DNA of 64,000 nt from Caproiciproducens sp. MSJ-32 (GCF_018918055.1 NZ_JAHLPS010000091.1:1-64000); one strand, 5' to 3'. Counted from the first letter of the stretch, positions 25,096 through 36,903 are shown. Notes: generated from the sequence alone by a model not told the origin. Program-made: numbers and translations.

Positions 25096-25617
25096 ATGAG
25101 CGAAAAAGCAAGATGGTATGTTGTACACACATACTCAGGTTACGAAAACAAGGTTAAAGCAAATCTTGAAAAAACTATTGAAAATAGAAATCTTCAAGGC
25201 TTACTTCAGGATATACAAGTTCCTATGGAAGAAGTTATAGAAGAAAAAGATGGGAAACAAAAGGTTTCTCTAAAAAAGAAGTTTCCTGGATATGTGTTAG
25301 TAAAAATGCTAATGACAGATGAATCATGGTATGTGGTTAGAAACACAAGGGGTGTAACAGGTTTTGTTGGCCCTGCTTCTAAACCAGTTCCTCTTACCGA
25401 TGAAGAAGTTGAATCTATGGGAGTTAAAGAAGCTCCTGTTGAGATTGATTTAGAGGTAGGAGAGTCAATAAGAGTTACCTCTGGACCGTTAAGAGATTTT
25501 ACAGCAACGATCCAAGAGATAAATTTTGAAAAACGTAAGATAAAAGTATTAATTGATATGTTTGGCAGAGAAACTCTAGCTGAACTTGATTTTACACAAG
25601 TTGAAAAATTAGTTTAA
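25096..25617 (+). CDS. nusG: Transcription termination/antitermination factor NusG
   Basis: 173 residues. NGN domain begins ARWYVVHTYSGYENKV, contains FPGYVLVKM, and the C-terminal KOW domain holds VTSGPLRDFTATIQEI. NusG binds RNA polymerase, and its KOW domain contacts Rho or ribosomal S10 in model species. Located 32 bases after secE and upstream of the rplK-rplA genes, the standard cluster. Confidence 0.97.
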   Translation: MSEKARWYVVHTYSGYENKVKANLEKTIENRNLQGLLQDIQVPMEEVIEEKDGKQKVSLKKKFPGYVLVKMLMTDESWYVVRNTRGVTGFVGPASKPVPLTDEEVESMGVKEAPVEIDLEVGESIRVTSGPLRDFTATIQEINFEKRKIKVLIDMFGRETLAELDFTQVEKLV

Positions 25618-25639
25618 TATAAACTAATGTTTTAATAAA

Positions 25640-25669
25640 GTGGGAGGACAAAAAGTCCGTATTACCACA
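25640..25669 (+). promoter_or_regulatory. L1-type mRNA hairpin before rplK
   Basis: GTGG-GA-GGAC-aaaaa-GTCC-GTATTA-CCAC: an outer 4-bp stem (25640-25643 with 25665-25668), an inner 4-bp stem (25646-25649 with 25655-25658) and an asymmetric internal loop. The same design appears before rplA. The 'GGGAG ... asymmetric loop ... CC' shape is that of known ribosomal protein L1 binding sites, so autoregulation by L1 is likely (inference). Confidence 0.6.
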
Positions 25670-25686
25670 GTATAGGAGGAATATAC

Positions 25687-26112
25687 ATGGCTAAGAAAGT
25701 AACAGGAATAATTAAACTTCAACTTCCTGCAGGTAAGGCAACACCAGCACCACCAGTAGGACCAGCATTAGGTCAACATGGTGTTAACATTATGGGATTC
25801 TGTAAGGAGTATAATGCAAAAACTGCAAACCAAGCTGGATTAACAATTCCAGTTGTAATTACAGTTTACCAAGATAGATCTTTTAGTTTCGTACTAAAGA
25901 CTCCACCAGCTGCAGTACTAATTAAGAAAGAATTAGGTATTGAAAGTGGTTCAGGAGTACCAAACAAGAACAAAGTTGGTAAGTTAACTAAAGATCAAGT
26001 TAGAAAAATTGCTGAATTAAAAATGCCTGACTTAAATGCAGCTTCAATAGAAAGTGCTATGAGCATGGTAATTGGAACTGCTAAGAGTATGGGAGTAACA
26101 GTAGAAGAGTAA
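25687..26112 (+). CDS. rplK: 50S ribosomal protein L11
   Basis: 141 residues, [23 protein letters not shown] at the start (shown by its family hallmark [16 protein letters not shown]) and the C-terminal rRNA-binding domain with [13 protein letters not shown]. Part of the GTPase-associated centre. AGGAGGA before the ATG lies directly behind the L1-type hairpin. Followed by rplA. Confidence 0.97.
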   Translation: MAKKVTGIIKLQLPAGKATPAPPVGPALGQHGVNIMGFCKEYNAKTANQAGLTIPVVITVYQDRSFSFVLKTPPAAVLIKKELGIESGSGVPNKNKVGKLTKDQVRKIAELKMPDLNAASIESAMSMVIGTAKSMGVTVEE

Positions 26113-26124
26113 TTCGTAAAAATA

Positions 26125-26151
26125 GTGGGAGGTAAAAACCGTTATTACCAC
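26125..26151 (+). promoter_or_regulatory. L1-type mRNA hairpin before rplA
   Basis: GTGG-GA-GGT-aaaa-ACC-GTTATTA-CCAC: outer stem 26125-26128 with 26148-26151, inner stem 26131-26133 with 26138-26140. Same layout as the element before rplK. It ends 5 bases before the AGGAGG of rplA, so binding of L1 could block ribosome entry. Confidence 0.65.
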
Positions 26152-26165
26152 AAAGGAGGCAAGTT

Positions 26166-26855
26166 ATGGGAAAAAATTATATTGAAAGCGCAAAGCTAAT
26201 AGACAAAAGTGCATTATATGAACCAAAACAAGCTTTAGAATTAGCTGTAAAGACTGCTAAAGCTAAGTTTGATGAAACTATTGAACTACATGTTAGATTA
26301 GGGGTAGACCCAAGACATGCAGATCAACAAGTAAGAGGAGCAGTTGTTCTTCCAAACGGAACAGGAAAAACTGTAAGAGTTTTAGTTTTTGCTAAAGGAG
26401 ATAAAGCTAAAGAAGCTGAAGCTGCCGGAGCAGATTTCGTTGGAGGAGAAGAACTAGTTCAAAAGATTCAAACTGAAAACTGGTTCGATTATGATGTAGT
26501 AGTTGCTACTCCTGATATGATGGGAGTTGTTGGTAGAATAGGTAGACTTTTAGGACCTAAAGGATTAATGCCAAACCCAAAATCAGGAACTGTAACATTT
26601 GATGTTGCTAAAGCAATTGCAGAAATTAAAGCTGGTAAGGTTGAATATAGAGTAGATAAAACAGCTATAGTTCACTGTCCAATCGGAAAGAAATCTTTCG
26701 GAGTTGATAAACTATATGAAAACTTCCAAACTTTAATGGAAGCTATAGTTAAAGCTAAACCAGCAGCTGCTAAAGGACAATATATCAAGTCTGTATCAGT
26801 TTCCAGCACAATGGGACCTGGAGCTAAAATAAATCCACAAAAAGTTCTAGATTAG
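26166..26855 (+). CDS. rplA: 50S ribosomal protein L1
   Basis: 229 residues, the normal length. [23 protein letters not shown] region ([11 protein letters not shown]) and [15 protein letters not shown] are family signatures. L1 builds the mobile L1 stalk and is a known translational repressor of its own operon. The likely binding sites precede rplK and rplA here. Confidence 0.97.
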   Translation: MGKNYIESAKLIDKSALYEPKQALELAVKTAKAKFDETIELHVRLGVDPRHADQQVRGAVVLPNGTGKTVRVLVFAKGDKAKEAEAAGADFVGGEELVQKIQTENWFDYDVVVATPDMMGVVGRIGRLLGPKGLMPNPKSGTVTFDVAKAIAEIKAGKVEYRVDKTAIVHCPIGKKSFGVDKLYENFQTLMEAIVKAKPAAAKGQYIKSVSVSSTMGPGAKINPQKVLD

Positions 26856-26857
26856 TA

Positions 26858-26886
26858 TTGACATATATGTAGTTATGTTGTAAAAT
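26858..26886 (+). promoter_or_regulatory. Promoter of rplJ-rplL
   Basis: TTGACA (26858-26863), 17-base spacer, TAAAAT (26881-26886), immediately after the rplA stop. Confidence 0.8.
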
Positions 26887-26892
26887 AACTAC

Positions 26893-27028
26893 TGTTGTAA
26901 AAATGAATACTAATTCCAAAGACAGTAGGTGCCGCAAGGTTTAAATTAATTGCCTACCGAGGAATACCAAGGTAAGTGATTAATTTATTTATTGGTCTTC
27001 CTATGTCTATGGGAAGGCCTTATTTATT
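26893..27028 (+). ncRNA. L10 leader with attenuator
   Basis: The leader contains ccaaagacagtaggtgccgc and ttgcctaccgagg, the paired arms of the Firmicute L10 leader that binds the L10-(L12)4 complex. It ends in a terminator-like hairpin: ggtcttcct (26994-27002) with gggaaggcc (27011-27019) and ttatttatt. This supports feedback control of rplJ-rplL by L10 through attenuation. Confidence 0.88.
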
Positions 27029-27071
27029 ATAAAATAGCAGTTGTAAACTGTGAGGAGGTGGACACACAGTA

Positions 27072-27575
27072 ATGAATAATAACAGAAGAATTAAAGAAGC
27101 TAAAGTAGCTGAAATTAAAGAAAAGTTACAAAATTCAAAGAGTATTGTTTTAGCTAATTATCAAGGTTTAACTGTTGAAGAAGATACTAACTTAAGAAAA
27201 ACATTAAGAGAAGCTGGCGTTGAATACAAGGTTTATAAGAACACTTTAGTATTATTAGCAGCTAAAGAATTAGGTATCGAAGGTCTAGAACAATATTTAG
27301 AAGGGCCTGTTTCTATAGCATTTGGATATGATGATGCTACTGCTCCTGCAAGAGTATTACATACATTTGCTAAGGATCATAAGAAATTAGAATTAAAAGC
27401 AGGTATTGTGGAAGGAGCTTTATATAATAAAGAAGAAATTGAAAAAATCGCTACAATACCATCAAAAGAAGTTCTTATTGCAAAACTTCTTGGAAGCTTC
27501 AAAGCTCCATTATCAAATCTTGCATACTTATTAAATGCAATTAAAGAAAAGAAAGAATCAGAATCAGCTGAATAA
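27072..27575 (+). CDS. rplJ: 50S ribosomal protein L10
   Basis: 167 residues. N-terminal rRNA-binding domain with [20 protein letters not shown] ([11 protein letters not shown]), VYKNTL, and a C-terminal helix that carries L7/L12 dimers. GAGGAGGTGG upstream. Preceded by its own leader RNA and followed 31 bases later by rplL. Confidence 0.97.
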   Translation: MNNNRRIKEAKVAEIKEKLQNSKSIVLANYQGLTVEEDTNLRKTLREAGVEYKVYKNTLVLLAAKELGIEGLEQYLEGPVSIAFGYDDATAPARVLHTFAKDHKKLELKAGIVEGALYNKEEIEKIATIPSKEVLIAKLLGSFKAPLSNLAYLLNAIKEKKESESAE

Positions 27576-27606
27576 AACTGATAAAAAATTTGGAGGTGCA
27601 ATTTAA

Positions 27607-27975
27607 ATGACAAGAGAAGATATAATTCAAGCTATAAAAGAAATGACTGTTTTAGAATTAAACGAGCTAGTTAAAGCTTGTGAAGAAGAATTTGGTGTAA
27701 GCGCAGCTGCTCCAGTAGCAGTAGCAGGTGCAGCAGTTGCAGGTGCTGCAGCAGCAGAAGAAAAATCAGAATTTGACGTAGTATTAGCAAGCGCTGGTGC
27801 CAACAAGATTAAGGTAATCAAAGTAGTTAGAGAATTAACTGGATTAGGATTAAAAGAAGCTAAGGAAATAGTTGACGGAGCTCCTAAGACAATTAAGGAA
27901 GGCGTTGCTAAAGAAGAAGCTGAAGAAATGAAAGCTAAACTTGCTGAAGTTGGAGCAGAAGTAGAACTTAAGTAA
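27607..27975 (+). CDS. rplL: 50S ribosomal protein L7/L12
   Basis: 122 residues. N-terminal dimerisation helices, an Ala/Gly/Val hinge (about residues 35-55) and the C-terminal factor-binding domain with [20 protein letters not shown] (20 residues, about 72-91). Recruits translation GTPases to the ribosome stalk. Terminator directly downstream. Confidence 0.97.
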   Translation: MTREDIIQAIKEMTVLELNELVKACEEEFGVSAAAPVAVAGAAVAGAAAAEEKSEFDVVLASAGANKIKVIKVVRELTGLGLKEAKEIVDGAPKTIKEGVAKEEAEEMKAKLAEVGAEVELK

Positions 27976-27991
27976 TTAATTTTTAATTAAG

Positions 27992-28019
27992 AAAAGGTGC
28001 TGTTTAAAGCACCTTTTTA
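27992..28019 (+). terminator. Terminator of rplJ-rplL
   Basis: Stem aggtgct (27995-28001) with agcacct (28008-28014), extended by A-T pairs, then ttttt. Confidence 0.9.
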
Positions 28020-28123
28020 ATTCTAATAAAATAAAACTATATAAAATATTAATTTCCTGGTATACTTTATATGGTTTTATAAATAAGGTATCTTTTAAGT
28101 TGAAGTGATTTTATATAAGAATA

Positions 28124-28152
28124 TTGACATCGCTTTAATTGTATGATACTAT
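28124..28152 (+). promoter_or_regulatory. Promoter of rpoB-rpoC
   Basis: TTGACA (28124-28129), 17-base spacer, TACTAT (28147-28152) with TGA directly before it (extended -10). Confidence 0.75.
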
Positions 28153-28313
28153 AACTAAATGTACTATTCAATATGGGATATTATAATTATATTGAGAAAT
28201 TGCATAACCAGTATAAAAATGGTTATACTAATAAGTGTTGCTATCCGAAAGCAAGTATCCTTAGGGGAACTATGCTTTGGGTTATTTTAGTTTAATGCAA
28301 GGGGTGAAAATTC
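28153..28313 (+). other. rpoB leader region with hairpins
   Basis: The 338-base gap before rpoB holds the rplL terminator, the rpoB promoter and a 155-base untranslated leader. In the leader a 7-bp stem ataacca (28204-28210) with tggttat (28220-28226) is clear, then ttgc...gcaa around ctatccgaaa. I do not recognise a known RNA family; role unknown. Confidence 0.4.
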
Positions 28314-31300
28314 ATGGTACATCCTGTCCAAAATGGAAAAAGAACTAGAATGAGTTTTGGTAAGGTTAAAGATGCAACCGAAATGCCAAATCTTATTGAA
28401 GTACAATTAGATTCATATCAGTGGTTTTTAGATGAAGGACTTTATGAAGTTTTTGACGACATAAATCCAATTACAAATTTCACTGGTAATCTTGTACTTG
28501 AATTTGTTGATTACAAACTTGATATGGATAGTATTAAGTATTCTGTGGAAGAGTGTAAGGAAAGAGATGCTACTTATGCTGCGCCACTAAAAGTTTCTGT
28601 AAGATTACAAAATAAAGAAACAGGTGAAATTAAAGAACAAGAAGTATTTATGGGAGATTTCCCTCTAATGACTGAACAAGGAACTTTCATTATTAATGGT
28701 GCTGAAAGAGTAATAGTAAGTCAGTTAGTAAGATCTCCTGGAGTTTATTACAATTATAATGTTGATAAAAGTGGTGAAAAGCTATTTTCATCAACAGTAA
28801 TACCAAATAGAGGTGCTTGGTTAGAATATGAAACAGATTCTAACGGTGTTATCTATGTAAGAATAGATAAAACAAGAAAGCTTCCTATTACTATATTAGC
28901 TAGAGCGATGGGATATGGAAGTGACCAAGAATTATTAAGCTTCTTTGGAGAAGAAGAAAGACTAAGAGCTACAATAGAAAAAGATAATACTAAATCCAGA
29001 GAGGAAGCTTTATTAGAAATATATAAGAGATTAAGACCAGGCGAACCACCAACTGTGGATAGTGCTGTTTCTCTTATAGATTCAATATTTTTTGACCCTA
29101 AGAGATATGACTTGTCAAGGGTTGGTAGATATAAGTTTAACAAAAAGTTAGCTTTAAATATCAGACTAGTAAATCAAATTACAGCAACTGATATAGTTAA
29201 CCCTGAAACAGGAGAAATTATAGTAGAAAAAGGTCAAAAAATTAACAGAGTAAAGGCAGAAGAAATACAAAATTCAGGTATTAATTCTGTTGATGTTTTA
29301 GTTGAAGACAAAGTGGTAAGAGTAATAGGTAATCACTTTGTAGATATTAATAAGGTTGTACCATTTGATATAAGTGATTTAAATATAAAGGAAATGGTTC
29401 ATTACCCAACTTTAAAAGAAATATTAGATAATTATGATGATGAAACGAGTATAAAGGAAGAGATTAAAAAGAACATAATTAATCTTATTCCAAAGCATAT
29501 TATCAAAGATGATATATATGCAACAATAAGCTATCAATTAGGCTTACGTTATGGCATTGGATATGTTGATGACATAGACCATTTAGGAAATAGAAGAATT
29601 AGATCTGTTGGAGAATTATTACAAAATCAATTTAGAATTGGTCTTTCAAGAATGGAAAGAGTAGTTAAGGAAAGAATGACAATACAAGATCAAGAAGCAA
29701 TAACTCCTCAGATGTTAATAAATATAAGACCAGTATCAGCTGCTATTAAGGAATTTTTTGGTAGTTCTCAATTATCACAATTCATGGACCAAATCAATCC
29801 GTTATCAGAATTAACTCACAAGAGAAGATTATCAGCTTTAGGACCAGGTGGACTTTCAAGAGAAAGAGCTGGTTTTGAAGTAAGAGACGTTCACTATTCA
29901 CACTATGGTAGAATGTGTCCTATAGAAACTCCAGAAGGACCAAACATAGGACTTATAAACTCATTATCTACTTTTGCTAGAGTAAATGAATATGGATTTA
30001 TAGAAACACCATATAGAATTGTTGATAAGGAAAAAGGCGTTGTTACTGACGAAATTAAATACTTTACAGCTGATGAAGAAGATTTATATTATATAGCACA
30101 AGCTCAAGAACCTCTTGACGAAAATGGAAGATTTATAGATAAAAGAGTAACTGTTAGATACCTAGATGAAGTACTAGTAGTTAATTCTGAAGAAGTTGAC
30201 TTAGTTGACGTATCTCCAAGACAAATTGTTTCAGTTGCAACAGCAATGATTCCTTTCCTTGAAAATGATGATGCTTCAAGAGCACTTATGGGATCAAACA
30301 TGCAACGTCAAGCAGTTCCACTATTAAAGCCAGAAGCTCCAATTGTAGGAACAGGAATAGAATACAAGGCTGCTTATGATTCAGGAGTACTTCGTAAAGC
30401 TAAAAACTCAGGTAAGGTTGTATATGTAAGTGCTGATGAAATAAGAATAAGAAGAGATTCAGATGGCGGAATAGATACTTATAAATTATTAAAATTCAAG
30501 AGAAGTAACCAAGGAACATGTATAAATCAAAGACCTATTGTTCAAAAGGGTGATATAGTATTCAAAAACGAAGTGATCGCAGACGGTCCTTCTACAGATT
30601 TAGGAGAAATATCATTAGGAAAGAATATCAGAATGGGCTTTATCACATGGGAAGGTTACAACTACGAAGATGCTATGCTGATATCTGAAGAATTAGTAAG
30701 AGAAGATATCTTTACTTCAATTCATATAGAAGAATATGAATGCGAAGCTAGAGATACAAAATTAGGACCTGAAGAAATTACAAGAGATATTCCTAATGTA
30801 AGTGAAGATGCATTAAAAGACATAGACGATAGAGGAATAATAAGAATTGGTGCTGAAGTTAGATCAGGTGATATACTTGTAGGAAAAGTAACACCAAAGG
30901 GAGAAACTGAACTAACTGCAGAAGAAAGATTATTAAGAGCTATATTTGGAGAAAAGGCAAGAGAAGTAAGAGATACTTCTTTAAGAGTTCCTCATGGGGA
31001 AGCTGGAATAATAGTAGATGTTAAAATATTTACTAGAGAAAATGGTGATGAGCTAAACCCTGGAGTTAATGAATTAGTTAGATGCTATATTGCTCAAAAG
31101 AGAAAGATTTCTGTTGGTGACAAGATGGCAGGACGTCACGGAAACAAAGGGGTTATCTCAAGAATCTTACCAGAAGAAGATATGCCTTTCTTACCAGATG
31201 GAAGACCTCTACAAATATGTTTAAACCCATTAGGGGTTCCTTCACGTATGAATATAGGTCAAGTACTTGAAGTTCACTTAGGATGGGCTGCAAGCAAATT

Positions 31301-32024
31301 AGGATGGCATGTTGCTACTCCTGTATTTGATGGAGCAACTTATGAAGATATACAAGAATGCTTAGAAAAGGCTGGATATCAAGCAAATGGTAAGACAATT
31401 TTATATGATGGTAGAACAGGAGAGCCTTTTGATAATGAGGTAACTGTTGGAATAATGTATATCTTAAAGCTAGCTCACTTAGTTGACGATAAGATTCACG
31501 CAAGGTCAACAGGACCATATTCATTAGTAACTCAACAACCACTAGGTGGTAAGGCACAATTTGGTGGTCAAAGATTTGGAGAAATGGAAGTTTGGGCTTT
31601 AGAAGCATATGGTGCAGCTCATACATTACAAGAAATATTAACTGTTAAGTCAGATGATATTGTAGGTAGAGTTAAAACTTATGAAGCTATTGTTAAGGGA
31701 GAAAATATTCCTGAACCAGGCGTTCCAGAATCCTTTAAAGTATTAATAAAAGAACTTCAAGCATTATGCTTAGATGTTAAAGTATTAAATGAAGAAAATG
31801 AAGAAGTAAAACTTAAAGAATTCATTGATACAGATGTTGATGATTTAGATGTTAATATAGAAGGTACTGAAGATATAACTCCAGACAATGTAGATATTGA
31901 TGACAGTTATAAAATATCAGATGAAGAACCAATAGAGGATGACAGCGATTTTGATGATTCCTTATTAGAAGGATTTCATGCAGAAGATCTAGGATTTGAC
32001 GATTTTGTAAATGATGAAGACTAA
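28314..32024 (+). CDS. rpoB: RNA polymerase subunit beta
   Basis: 1236 residues. The rifampicin-pocket segment (about 483-527) reads [20 protein letters not shown] and continues [12 protein letters not shown]; Asp, His and Ser at the main resistance positions are unchanged, so rifampicin sensitivity is expected. [12 protein letters not shown] and the switch regions are normal. The C terminus carries an acidic extension of about 60 residues (many Asp/Glu, ending FVNDED) beyond the usual end. GGGGTGAAAA precedes the ATG. rpoC follows after 21 bases. Confidence 0.98.
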   Translation: MVHPVQNGKRTRMSFGKVKDATEMPNLIEVQLDSYQWFLDEGLYEVFDDINPITNFTGNLVLEFVDYKLDMDSIKYSVEECKERDATYAAPLKVSVRLQNKETGEIKEQEVFMGDFPLMTEQGTFIINGAERVIVSQLVRSPGVYYNYNVDKSGEKLFSSTVIPNRGAWLEYETDSNGVIYVRIDKTRKLPITILARAMGYGSDQELLSFFGEEERLRATIEKDNTKSREEALLEIYKRLRPGEPPTVDSAVSLIDSIFFDPKRYDLSRVGRYKFNKKLALNIRLVNQITATDIVNPETGEIIVEKGQKINRVKAEEIQNSGINSVDVLVEDKVVRVIGNHFVDINKVVPFDISDLNIKEMVHYPTLKEILDNYDDETSIKEEIKKNIINLIPKHIIKDDIYATISYQLGLRYGIGYVDDIDHLGNRRIRSVGELLQNQFRIGLSRMERVVKERMTIQDQEAITPQMLINIRPVSAAIKEFFGSSQLSQFMDQINPLSELTHKRRLSALGPGGLSRERAGFEVRDVHYSHYGRMCPIETPEGPNIGLINSLSTFARVNEYGFIETPYRIVDKEKGVVTDEIKYFTADEEDLYYIAQAQEPLDENGRFIDKRVTVRYLDEVLVVNSEEVDLVDVSPRQIVSVATAMIPFLENDDASRALMGSNMQRQAVPLLKPEAPIVGTGIEYKAAYDSGVLRKAKNSGKVVYVSADEIRIRRDSDGGIDTYKLLKFKRSNQGTCINQRPIVQKGDIVFKNEVIADGPSTDLGEISLGKNIRMGFITWEGYNYEDAMLISEELVREDIFTSIHIEEYECEARDTKLGPEEITRDIPNVSEDALKDIDDRGIIRIGAEVRSGDILVGKVTPKGETELTAEERLLRAIFGEKAREVRDTSLRVPHGEAGIIVDVKIFTRENGDELNPGVNELVRCYIAQKRKISVGDKMAGRHGNKGVISRILPEEDMPFLPDGRPLQICLNPLGVPSRMNIGQVLEVHLGWAASKLGWHVATPVFDGATYEDIQECLEKAGYQANGKTILYDGRTGEPFDNEVTVGIMYILKLAHLVDDKIHARSTGPYSLVTQQPLGGKAQFGGQRFGEMEVWALEAYGAAHTLQEILTVKSDDIVGRVKTYEAIVKGENIPEPGVPESFKVLIKELQALCLDVKVLNEENEEVKLKEFIDTDVDDLDVNIEGTEDITPDNVDIDDSYKISDEEPIEDDSDFDDSLLEGFHAEDLGFDDFVNDED

Positions 32025-32045
32025 ATTTGAAGGGAGGATATACCC

Positions 32046-35000
32046 TTGTTTGAATTGAATAATTTTGATGCATTACAAATAGGTTTAGCTTCACCAGACC
32101 AAATAAGAGAATGGTCAAGAGGAGAAGTAAAAAAACCTGAAACAATAAACTATAGAACTTTAAAACCAGAAAGAGACGGTCTATTCTGTGAAAGAATATT
32201 TGGACCTACAAAAGACTGGGAATGTCATTGTGGTAAGTATAAGAGAGTTAGATATAAGGGAATAGTTTGTGACAGATGTGGAGTTGAAGTTACTAAGGCT
32301 AAAGTAAGAAGAGAAAGAATGGGGCATATAGAACTTGCAGCCCCAGTTTCTCACATCTGGTACTTCAAGGGAATTCCATCAAGAATGGGATTATTACTTG
32401 ATATGTCACCAAGAGCTTTAGAAAAGGTGCTATATTTCGCTTCATATATTGTAATAAATCCTAAAGAAACTCCTCTTTTAAAGAAACAACTTCTTACTGA
32501 AAAAGAGTATAGGGAAGCTGTTGAAAAATACGGAGAAGATAGCTTTGTAGCAGGAATGGGTGCTGAATCAATTCAACAATTATTAGCTGAAATTGATTTA
32601 GAAGCTCAAGCAAGAGAATTAAAAGAAGAATTAAAAAATAGTACAGGTCAAAAGAAAGTAAGAATAATTAGAAGATTAGAAGTTGTAGAATCCTTTAGAA
32701 AATCTGGTAATGAACCAAAGTGGATGATAATAAATGTTATACCAGTAATTCCACCAGAATTAAGACCTATGGTTCAACTAGATGGAGGAAGATTTGCTAC
32801 TTCAGACTTAAATGACCTATACAGAAGAGTTATAAATAGAAATAACAGATTAAAGAAGCTTTTAGATTTAGGAGCTCCAGAAATAATCGTTAGAAATGAA
32901 AAGAGAATGCTTCAAGAAGCAGTTGATGCTCTTATAGACAACGGTAGAAGAGGAAGACCAGTTACAGGTCCAGGAAATAGACCTCTTAAGTCTTTATCAG
33001 ATATGCTAAAAGGAAAACAAGGTAGATTTAGACAAAACCTACTAGGAAAAAGAGTTGACTATTCTGGTAGATCAGTTATCGTTGTAGGACCAGAGCTTAA
33101 AATGTATCAATGCGGACTTCCAAAAGAAATGGCCTTAGAATTATTCAAGCCTTTCGTAATGAAGAAGTTAGTTGAAGAAGGAATAGCTCATAACATAAAA
33201 AGTGCAAAAAGAATGGTTGAAAGAGTAAATAATCAAGTATGGGATGTACTTGAAGATGTTATTACAGATCACCCAGTTCTATTAAACCGTGCACCTACAC
33301 TTCACAGATTAGGAATTCAAGCTTTCCAACCTGTATTAGTAGAAGGTAGAGCTATAAAATTACATCCATTAGTTTGTACAGCATACAATGCTGACTTCGA
33401 TGGTGACCAAATGGCTGTTCACTTACCTTTATCAGTTGAAGCTCAAGCAGAAGCAAGATTCTTAATGTTAGCTGCAACAAATATAATGAAGCCATCAGAT
33501 GGTAAGCCAGTTTGTGTACCTACACAAGATATGGTTTTAGGTTCATACTACCTAACAATGACAAAAGAAGGATGTAAAGGTGAAGGTAAGATATTTGCGT
33601 CTAAAGAAGAAGCTATAATGGCTTACAGACTAAATGAAATAGACATTCATGCTGCTATTAAAGTAAGAATGTTTAGAGAAGTAAATGGTGAAGTTAGACA
33701 CGGAATAATTAATACAACAGTTGGAAAAATAATATTCAATGAGTCTATACCTCAAGATTTAGGCCTTGTTGATAGATCAAATCCAGAGCATGAATTTGAT
33801 TTAGAAGTTGATTTCTTAGTAAGTAAGAAAACTTTAGGAAAAATTATAGGTAAATGTTACGAAGTTCATGGACCAACTGAAACTGCTATAATGCTAGATA
33901 AGATTAAGGCTGTTGGATATCATTATTCAACAATTGGAGCCGTAACAGTAGCAGTATCAGATATGAGCGTACCAAAGCAAAAATATGACTTACTAAAAGA
34001 TGCGGATGAAACTGTTAGTAAAATAGAAAAAATGTATAAGAGAGGTTTCATATCTGAAGATGAAAGATATGAAAGAGTAATTGAAAAATGGACTAAGACA
34101 ACAGAAGATATCGCTGATGCCCTAATGGAAAGTATGGATAAGTTTAATCCAATATTCATGATGGCTGATTCAGGAGCGAGAGGTTCTAAGTCTCAGATTA
34201 AGCAATTAGCTGGTATGAGAGGACTTATGGCTAGTCCTACTGGTAAGATTATAGAATTACCAATCAGAGCATCCTTCAGAGAAGGTCTAGGAGTTTTAGA
34301 ATACTTCATATCAACTCACGGAGCTAGAAAAGGTAATGCCGATACAGCTTTAAAAACTGCAGACTCAGGTTACTTAACAAGAAGACTTGTTGACGTATCT
34401 CAAGAAGTTATAGTAAGAGAAGAAGATTGTGGAAGCACAGAAGGTTTATATGTATCTGAAATAAAAGAAGGTAATGAAGCAGTTGAAGGATTATCCGAAA
34501 GATTATATGGAAGATATACTGCAGAACCAGTTATTCATCCAGAAACTGGAGAAGTACTTTTAGAAGCTGATCAATATATTGATAAGAGCATGTCAGAAAA
34601 AATTCCAACTCTTGGAATTAAGAAAGTTAAAATTAGATCAGTGTTTACATGCAAATCTAAGGTTGGTGTTTGTGCTAAATGCTATGGTATGAATATGGCT
34701 ACAGCACAAAAGATTAATATTGGTGAAGCAGTTGGTATTATAGCTGCACAATCAATAGGGGAACCAGGAACCCAACTTACAATGAGAACATTCCACACAG
34801 GTGGAGTTGTAGGAGCAGATATTACACAAGGTCTTCCTAGAGTTGAAGAGTTATTTGAAGCTAGAAAGCCAAAGGGATTAGCAATTGTAAGTGAAATCTC
34901 AGGAACCGTAAGAATAGAAGAAACTAAGAAAAAGAGAACAGTTTATGTTGTCAGTGATGATGGTGAAGAACGCAGCTATGAAATACCATTTGGATCAAGA

Positions 35001-35579
35001 CTTAAAGTTTCAAATGGTGATGTGATAGAGGCTGGAGATGGAATTACAGAAGGTTCTATAAATCCACATGATATAGCTGCTATAAAAGGAATAGCTGGAG
35101 CAAGAGATTACTTATTATCAGAAGTTCAAAAAGTATATAGACTACAAGGTGTTGATATCAACGATAAGCATCTAGAAGTAGTTATTAGACAAATGACAAG
35201 AAAAGTGAAAGTTCTTGATTCAGGGGATACAGATTTATTACCAGGTACAATGATAGATATGTTTGATTTTGAAGCAGAAAATGAAAGAGTTAGAGCTTTC
35301 GGTGGAGAAGAAGCTAAAGGAGAACAAACTCTTCTTGGTATAACAAAGGCAGCTCTAGCAACAGACAGCTTCTTATCAGCAGCATCCTTCCAAGAAACAA
35401 CAAGAGTATTAACAGATGCAGCTATTAAAGGAAAGAAAGACCCATTGGTAGGATTGAAAGAAAATGTTATTATTGGTAAGTTAATCCCAGCAGGAACAGG
35501 ATTAATGAAGTATAGAAACATAAAGCTAGATGTTCCAGCAGATTTAGCAGCAAATGAGGCTGCAGAAACAATAGAATAA
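32046..35579 (+). CDS. rpoC: RNA polymerase subunit beta'
   Basis: 1177 residues, TTG start with GGGAGGATATACCC upstream; no alternative ATG gives the normal N terminus [16 protein letters not shown]. Zinc site 1 in [20 protein letters not shown] (about 60-79), catalytic NADFDGD at about 448-454 binding the active Mg ions, bridge and trigger helices in the region with SDSGARGS-like ADSGARGS, and zinc site 2 with CGSTEG and [11 protein letters not shown]. Transcribed with rpoB. Confidence 0.98.
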   Translation: MFELNNFDALQIGLASPDQIREWSRGEVKKPETINYRTLKPERDGLFCERIFGPTKDWECHCGKYKRVRYKGIVCDRCGVEVTKAKVRRERMGHIELAAPVSHIWYFKGIPSRMGLLLDMSPRALEKVLYFASYIVINPKETPLLKKQLLTEKEYREAVEKYGEDSFVAGMGAESIQQLLAEIDLEAQARELKEELKNSTGQKKVRIIRRLEVVESFRKSGNEPKWMIINVIPVIPPELRPMVQLDGGRFATSDLNDLYRRVINRNNRLKKLLDLGAPEIIVRNEKRMLQEAVDALIDNGRRGRPVTGPGNRPLKSLSDMLKGKQGRFRQNLLGKRVDYSGRSVIVVGPELKMYQCGLPKEMALELFKPFVMKKLVEEGIAHNIKSAKRMVERVNNQVWDVLEDVITDHPVLLNRAPTLHRLGIQAFQPVLVEGRAIKLHPLVCTAYNADFDGDQMAVHLPLSVEAQAEARFLMLAATNIMKPSDGKPVCVPTQDMVLGSYYLTMTKEGCKGEGKIFASKEEAIMAYRLNEIDIHAAIKVRMFREVNGEVRHGIINTTVGKIIFNESIPQDLGLVDRSNPEHEFDLEVDFLVSKKTLGKIIGKCYEVHGPTETAIMLDKIKAVGYHYSTIGAVTVAVSDMSVPKQKYDLLKDADETVSKIEKMYKRGFISEDERYERVIEKWTKTTEDIADALMESMDKFNPIFMMADSGARGSKSQIKQLAGMRGLMASPTGKIIELPIRASFREGLGVLEYFISTHGARKGNADTALKTADSGYLTRRLVDVSQEVIVREEDCGSTEGLYVSEIKEGNEAVEGLSERLYGRYTAEPVIHPETGEVLLEADQYIDKSMSEKIPTLGIKKVKIRSVFTCKSKVGVCAKCYGMNMATAQKINIGEAVGIIAAQSIGEPGTQLTMRTFHTGGVVGADITQGLPRVEELFEARKPKGLAIVSEISGTVRIEETKKKRTVYVVSDDGEERSYEIPFGSRLKVSNGDVIEAGDGITEGSINPHDIAAIKGIAGARDYLLSEVQKVYRLQGVDINDKHLEVVIRQMTRKVKVLDSGDTDLLPGTMIDMFDFEAENERVRAFGGEEAKGEQTLLGITKAALATDSFLSAASFQETTRVLTDAAIKGKKDPLVGLKENVIIGKLIPAGTGLMKYRNIKLDVPADLAANEAAETIE

Positions 35580-35594
35580 TAGAGTTTATTGTTA

Positions 35595-35623
35595 TTGACA
35601 TGCATATTCATAAATGATAAAAT
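35595..35623 (+). promoter_or_regulatory. Promoter of the str operon (rpsL-rpsG-fusA)
   Basis: TTGACA (35595-35600), 17-base spacer, TAAAAT (35618-35623). Confidence 0.8.
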
Positions 35624-35670
35624 ACGAGTTGTGTGATTTTGCAAGATAAATAATTTAACGTTTATTATAT

Positions 35671-35704
35671 TCATGAAGACAAGAGATTTTCTTTGTCTTC
35701 ATGA
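35671..35704 (+). terminator. Leader hairpin before rpsL
   Basis: Perfect 12-bp stem tcatgaagacaa (35671-35682) with ttgtcttcatga (35693-35704), loop gagattttct. It is followed by aatttg, not a T run. About 45 bases after the predicted start of transcription, so it may be an attenuator, a pausing site or the rpoC 3' end. Confidence 0.45.
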
Positions 35705-35891
35705 AATTTGAATGTTATTAATAAAATAAATTTTTTATTAATTTTTACACAATTTAAAATAAGTATAGTTACAAATTAAAAAGAAATCTAAATAGAATTA
35801 GTATTATTTTTAGCATTCCATAATTTGTAAAAAAATAATAAGCTTTTATCTTAATTTAATATAGATAAAAAAATTTTCAGGAGGTGAAAAG

Positions 35892-36272
35892 ATGCCAACT
35901 ATTAGTCAATTAGTAAGAAAAGGTAGAAAGTCTGCTGTTTATACTTCTGCAGCACCAGCACTTAATAATTGCCCACAAAAAAGAGGAGTTTGTACAGTTG
36001 TAAAAACAACTACTCCAAAGAAGCCTAACTCAGCTTTAAGAAAAATTGCCAGAGTAAGACTTACACATGGAGTTGAAGTAACTGCTTACATTGGTGGTGT
36101 AGGACACAACTTACAAGAACACAGCGTTGTTCTAATAAGAGGTGGTAGAGTTAAGGACCTTCCTGGTGTTAGATACCATATCATAAGAGGAGCACTTGAC
36201 TGTGCTGGAGTAGCTAACAGAATGCAAGGAAGATCAAAGTATGGTGCTAAAAAGCCTAAGGCTAAGAAGTAA
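35892..36272 (+). CDS. rpsL: 30S ribosomal protein S12
   Basis: 126 residues. [18 protein letters not shown] and [13 protein letters not shown] are signatures of the decoding-centre protein. Lys43 and Lys88, the usual streptomycin-resistance positions, are unchanged, so rpsL gives no sign of streptomycin resistance. AGGAGGTGAAAAG upstream. First gene of the str operon. Confidence 0.98.
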   Translation: MPTISQLVRKGRKSAVYTSAAPALNNCPQKRGVCTVVKTTTPKKPNSALRKIARVRLTHGVEVTAYIGGVGHNLQEHSVVLIRGGRVKDLPGVRYHIIRGALDCAGVANRMQGRSKYGAKKPKAKK

Positions 36273-36360
36273 TAAATTGATTAAATTGCAATAGTGTTGG
36301 TTTCAACATTTACATAGATTTATAAAATAAGTTTATATAGATGAAGAGCGACACTTTACG

Positions 36361-36376
36361 GCAATGTAATCATTGC
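36361..36376 (+). promoter_or_regulatory. Small hairpin between rpsL and rpsG
   Basis: Perfect 6-bp stem gcaatg (36361-36366) with cattgc (36371-36376), loop taat, inside a 150-base gap. In other bacteria S7 binds the rpsL-rpsG spacer to control the operon; whether this hairpin is such a site is open. Confidence 0.35.
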
Positions 36377-36395
36377 AGAGTACCAATGAACTTAA

Positions 36396-36893
<498 letters not shown>

Positions 36894-36903
36894 TACTTGC
36901 ATG

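Larger units (their letters stand above)
35580..35891 (+). other. rpoC-rpsL gap: promoter and hairpin, no gene
   Basis: 312 bases without a coding sequence. It holds the promoter at 35595-35623 and a 12-bp hairpin at 35671-35704 (tcatgaagacaa with ttgtcttcatga). Many Firmicutes have a small L7Ae-like gene (rplGB, ybxF) here; none is found and I see no remnant on either strand. Confidence 0.6.

Noticed and set aside
35126-35674. 182-codon ORF on the minus strand over the rpoC 3' end
   Set aside because: Antisense to a strongly conserved gene, no ribosome-binding site, low-complexity product; a shadow ORF.
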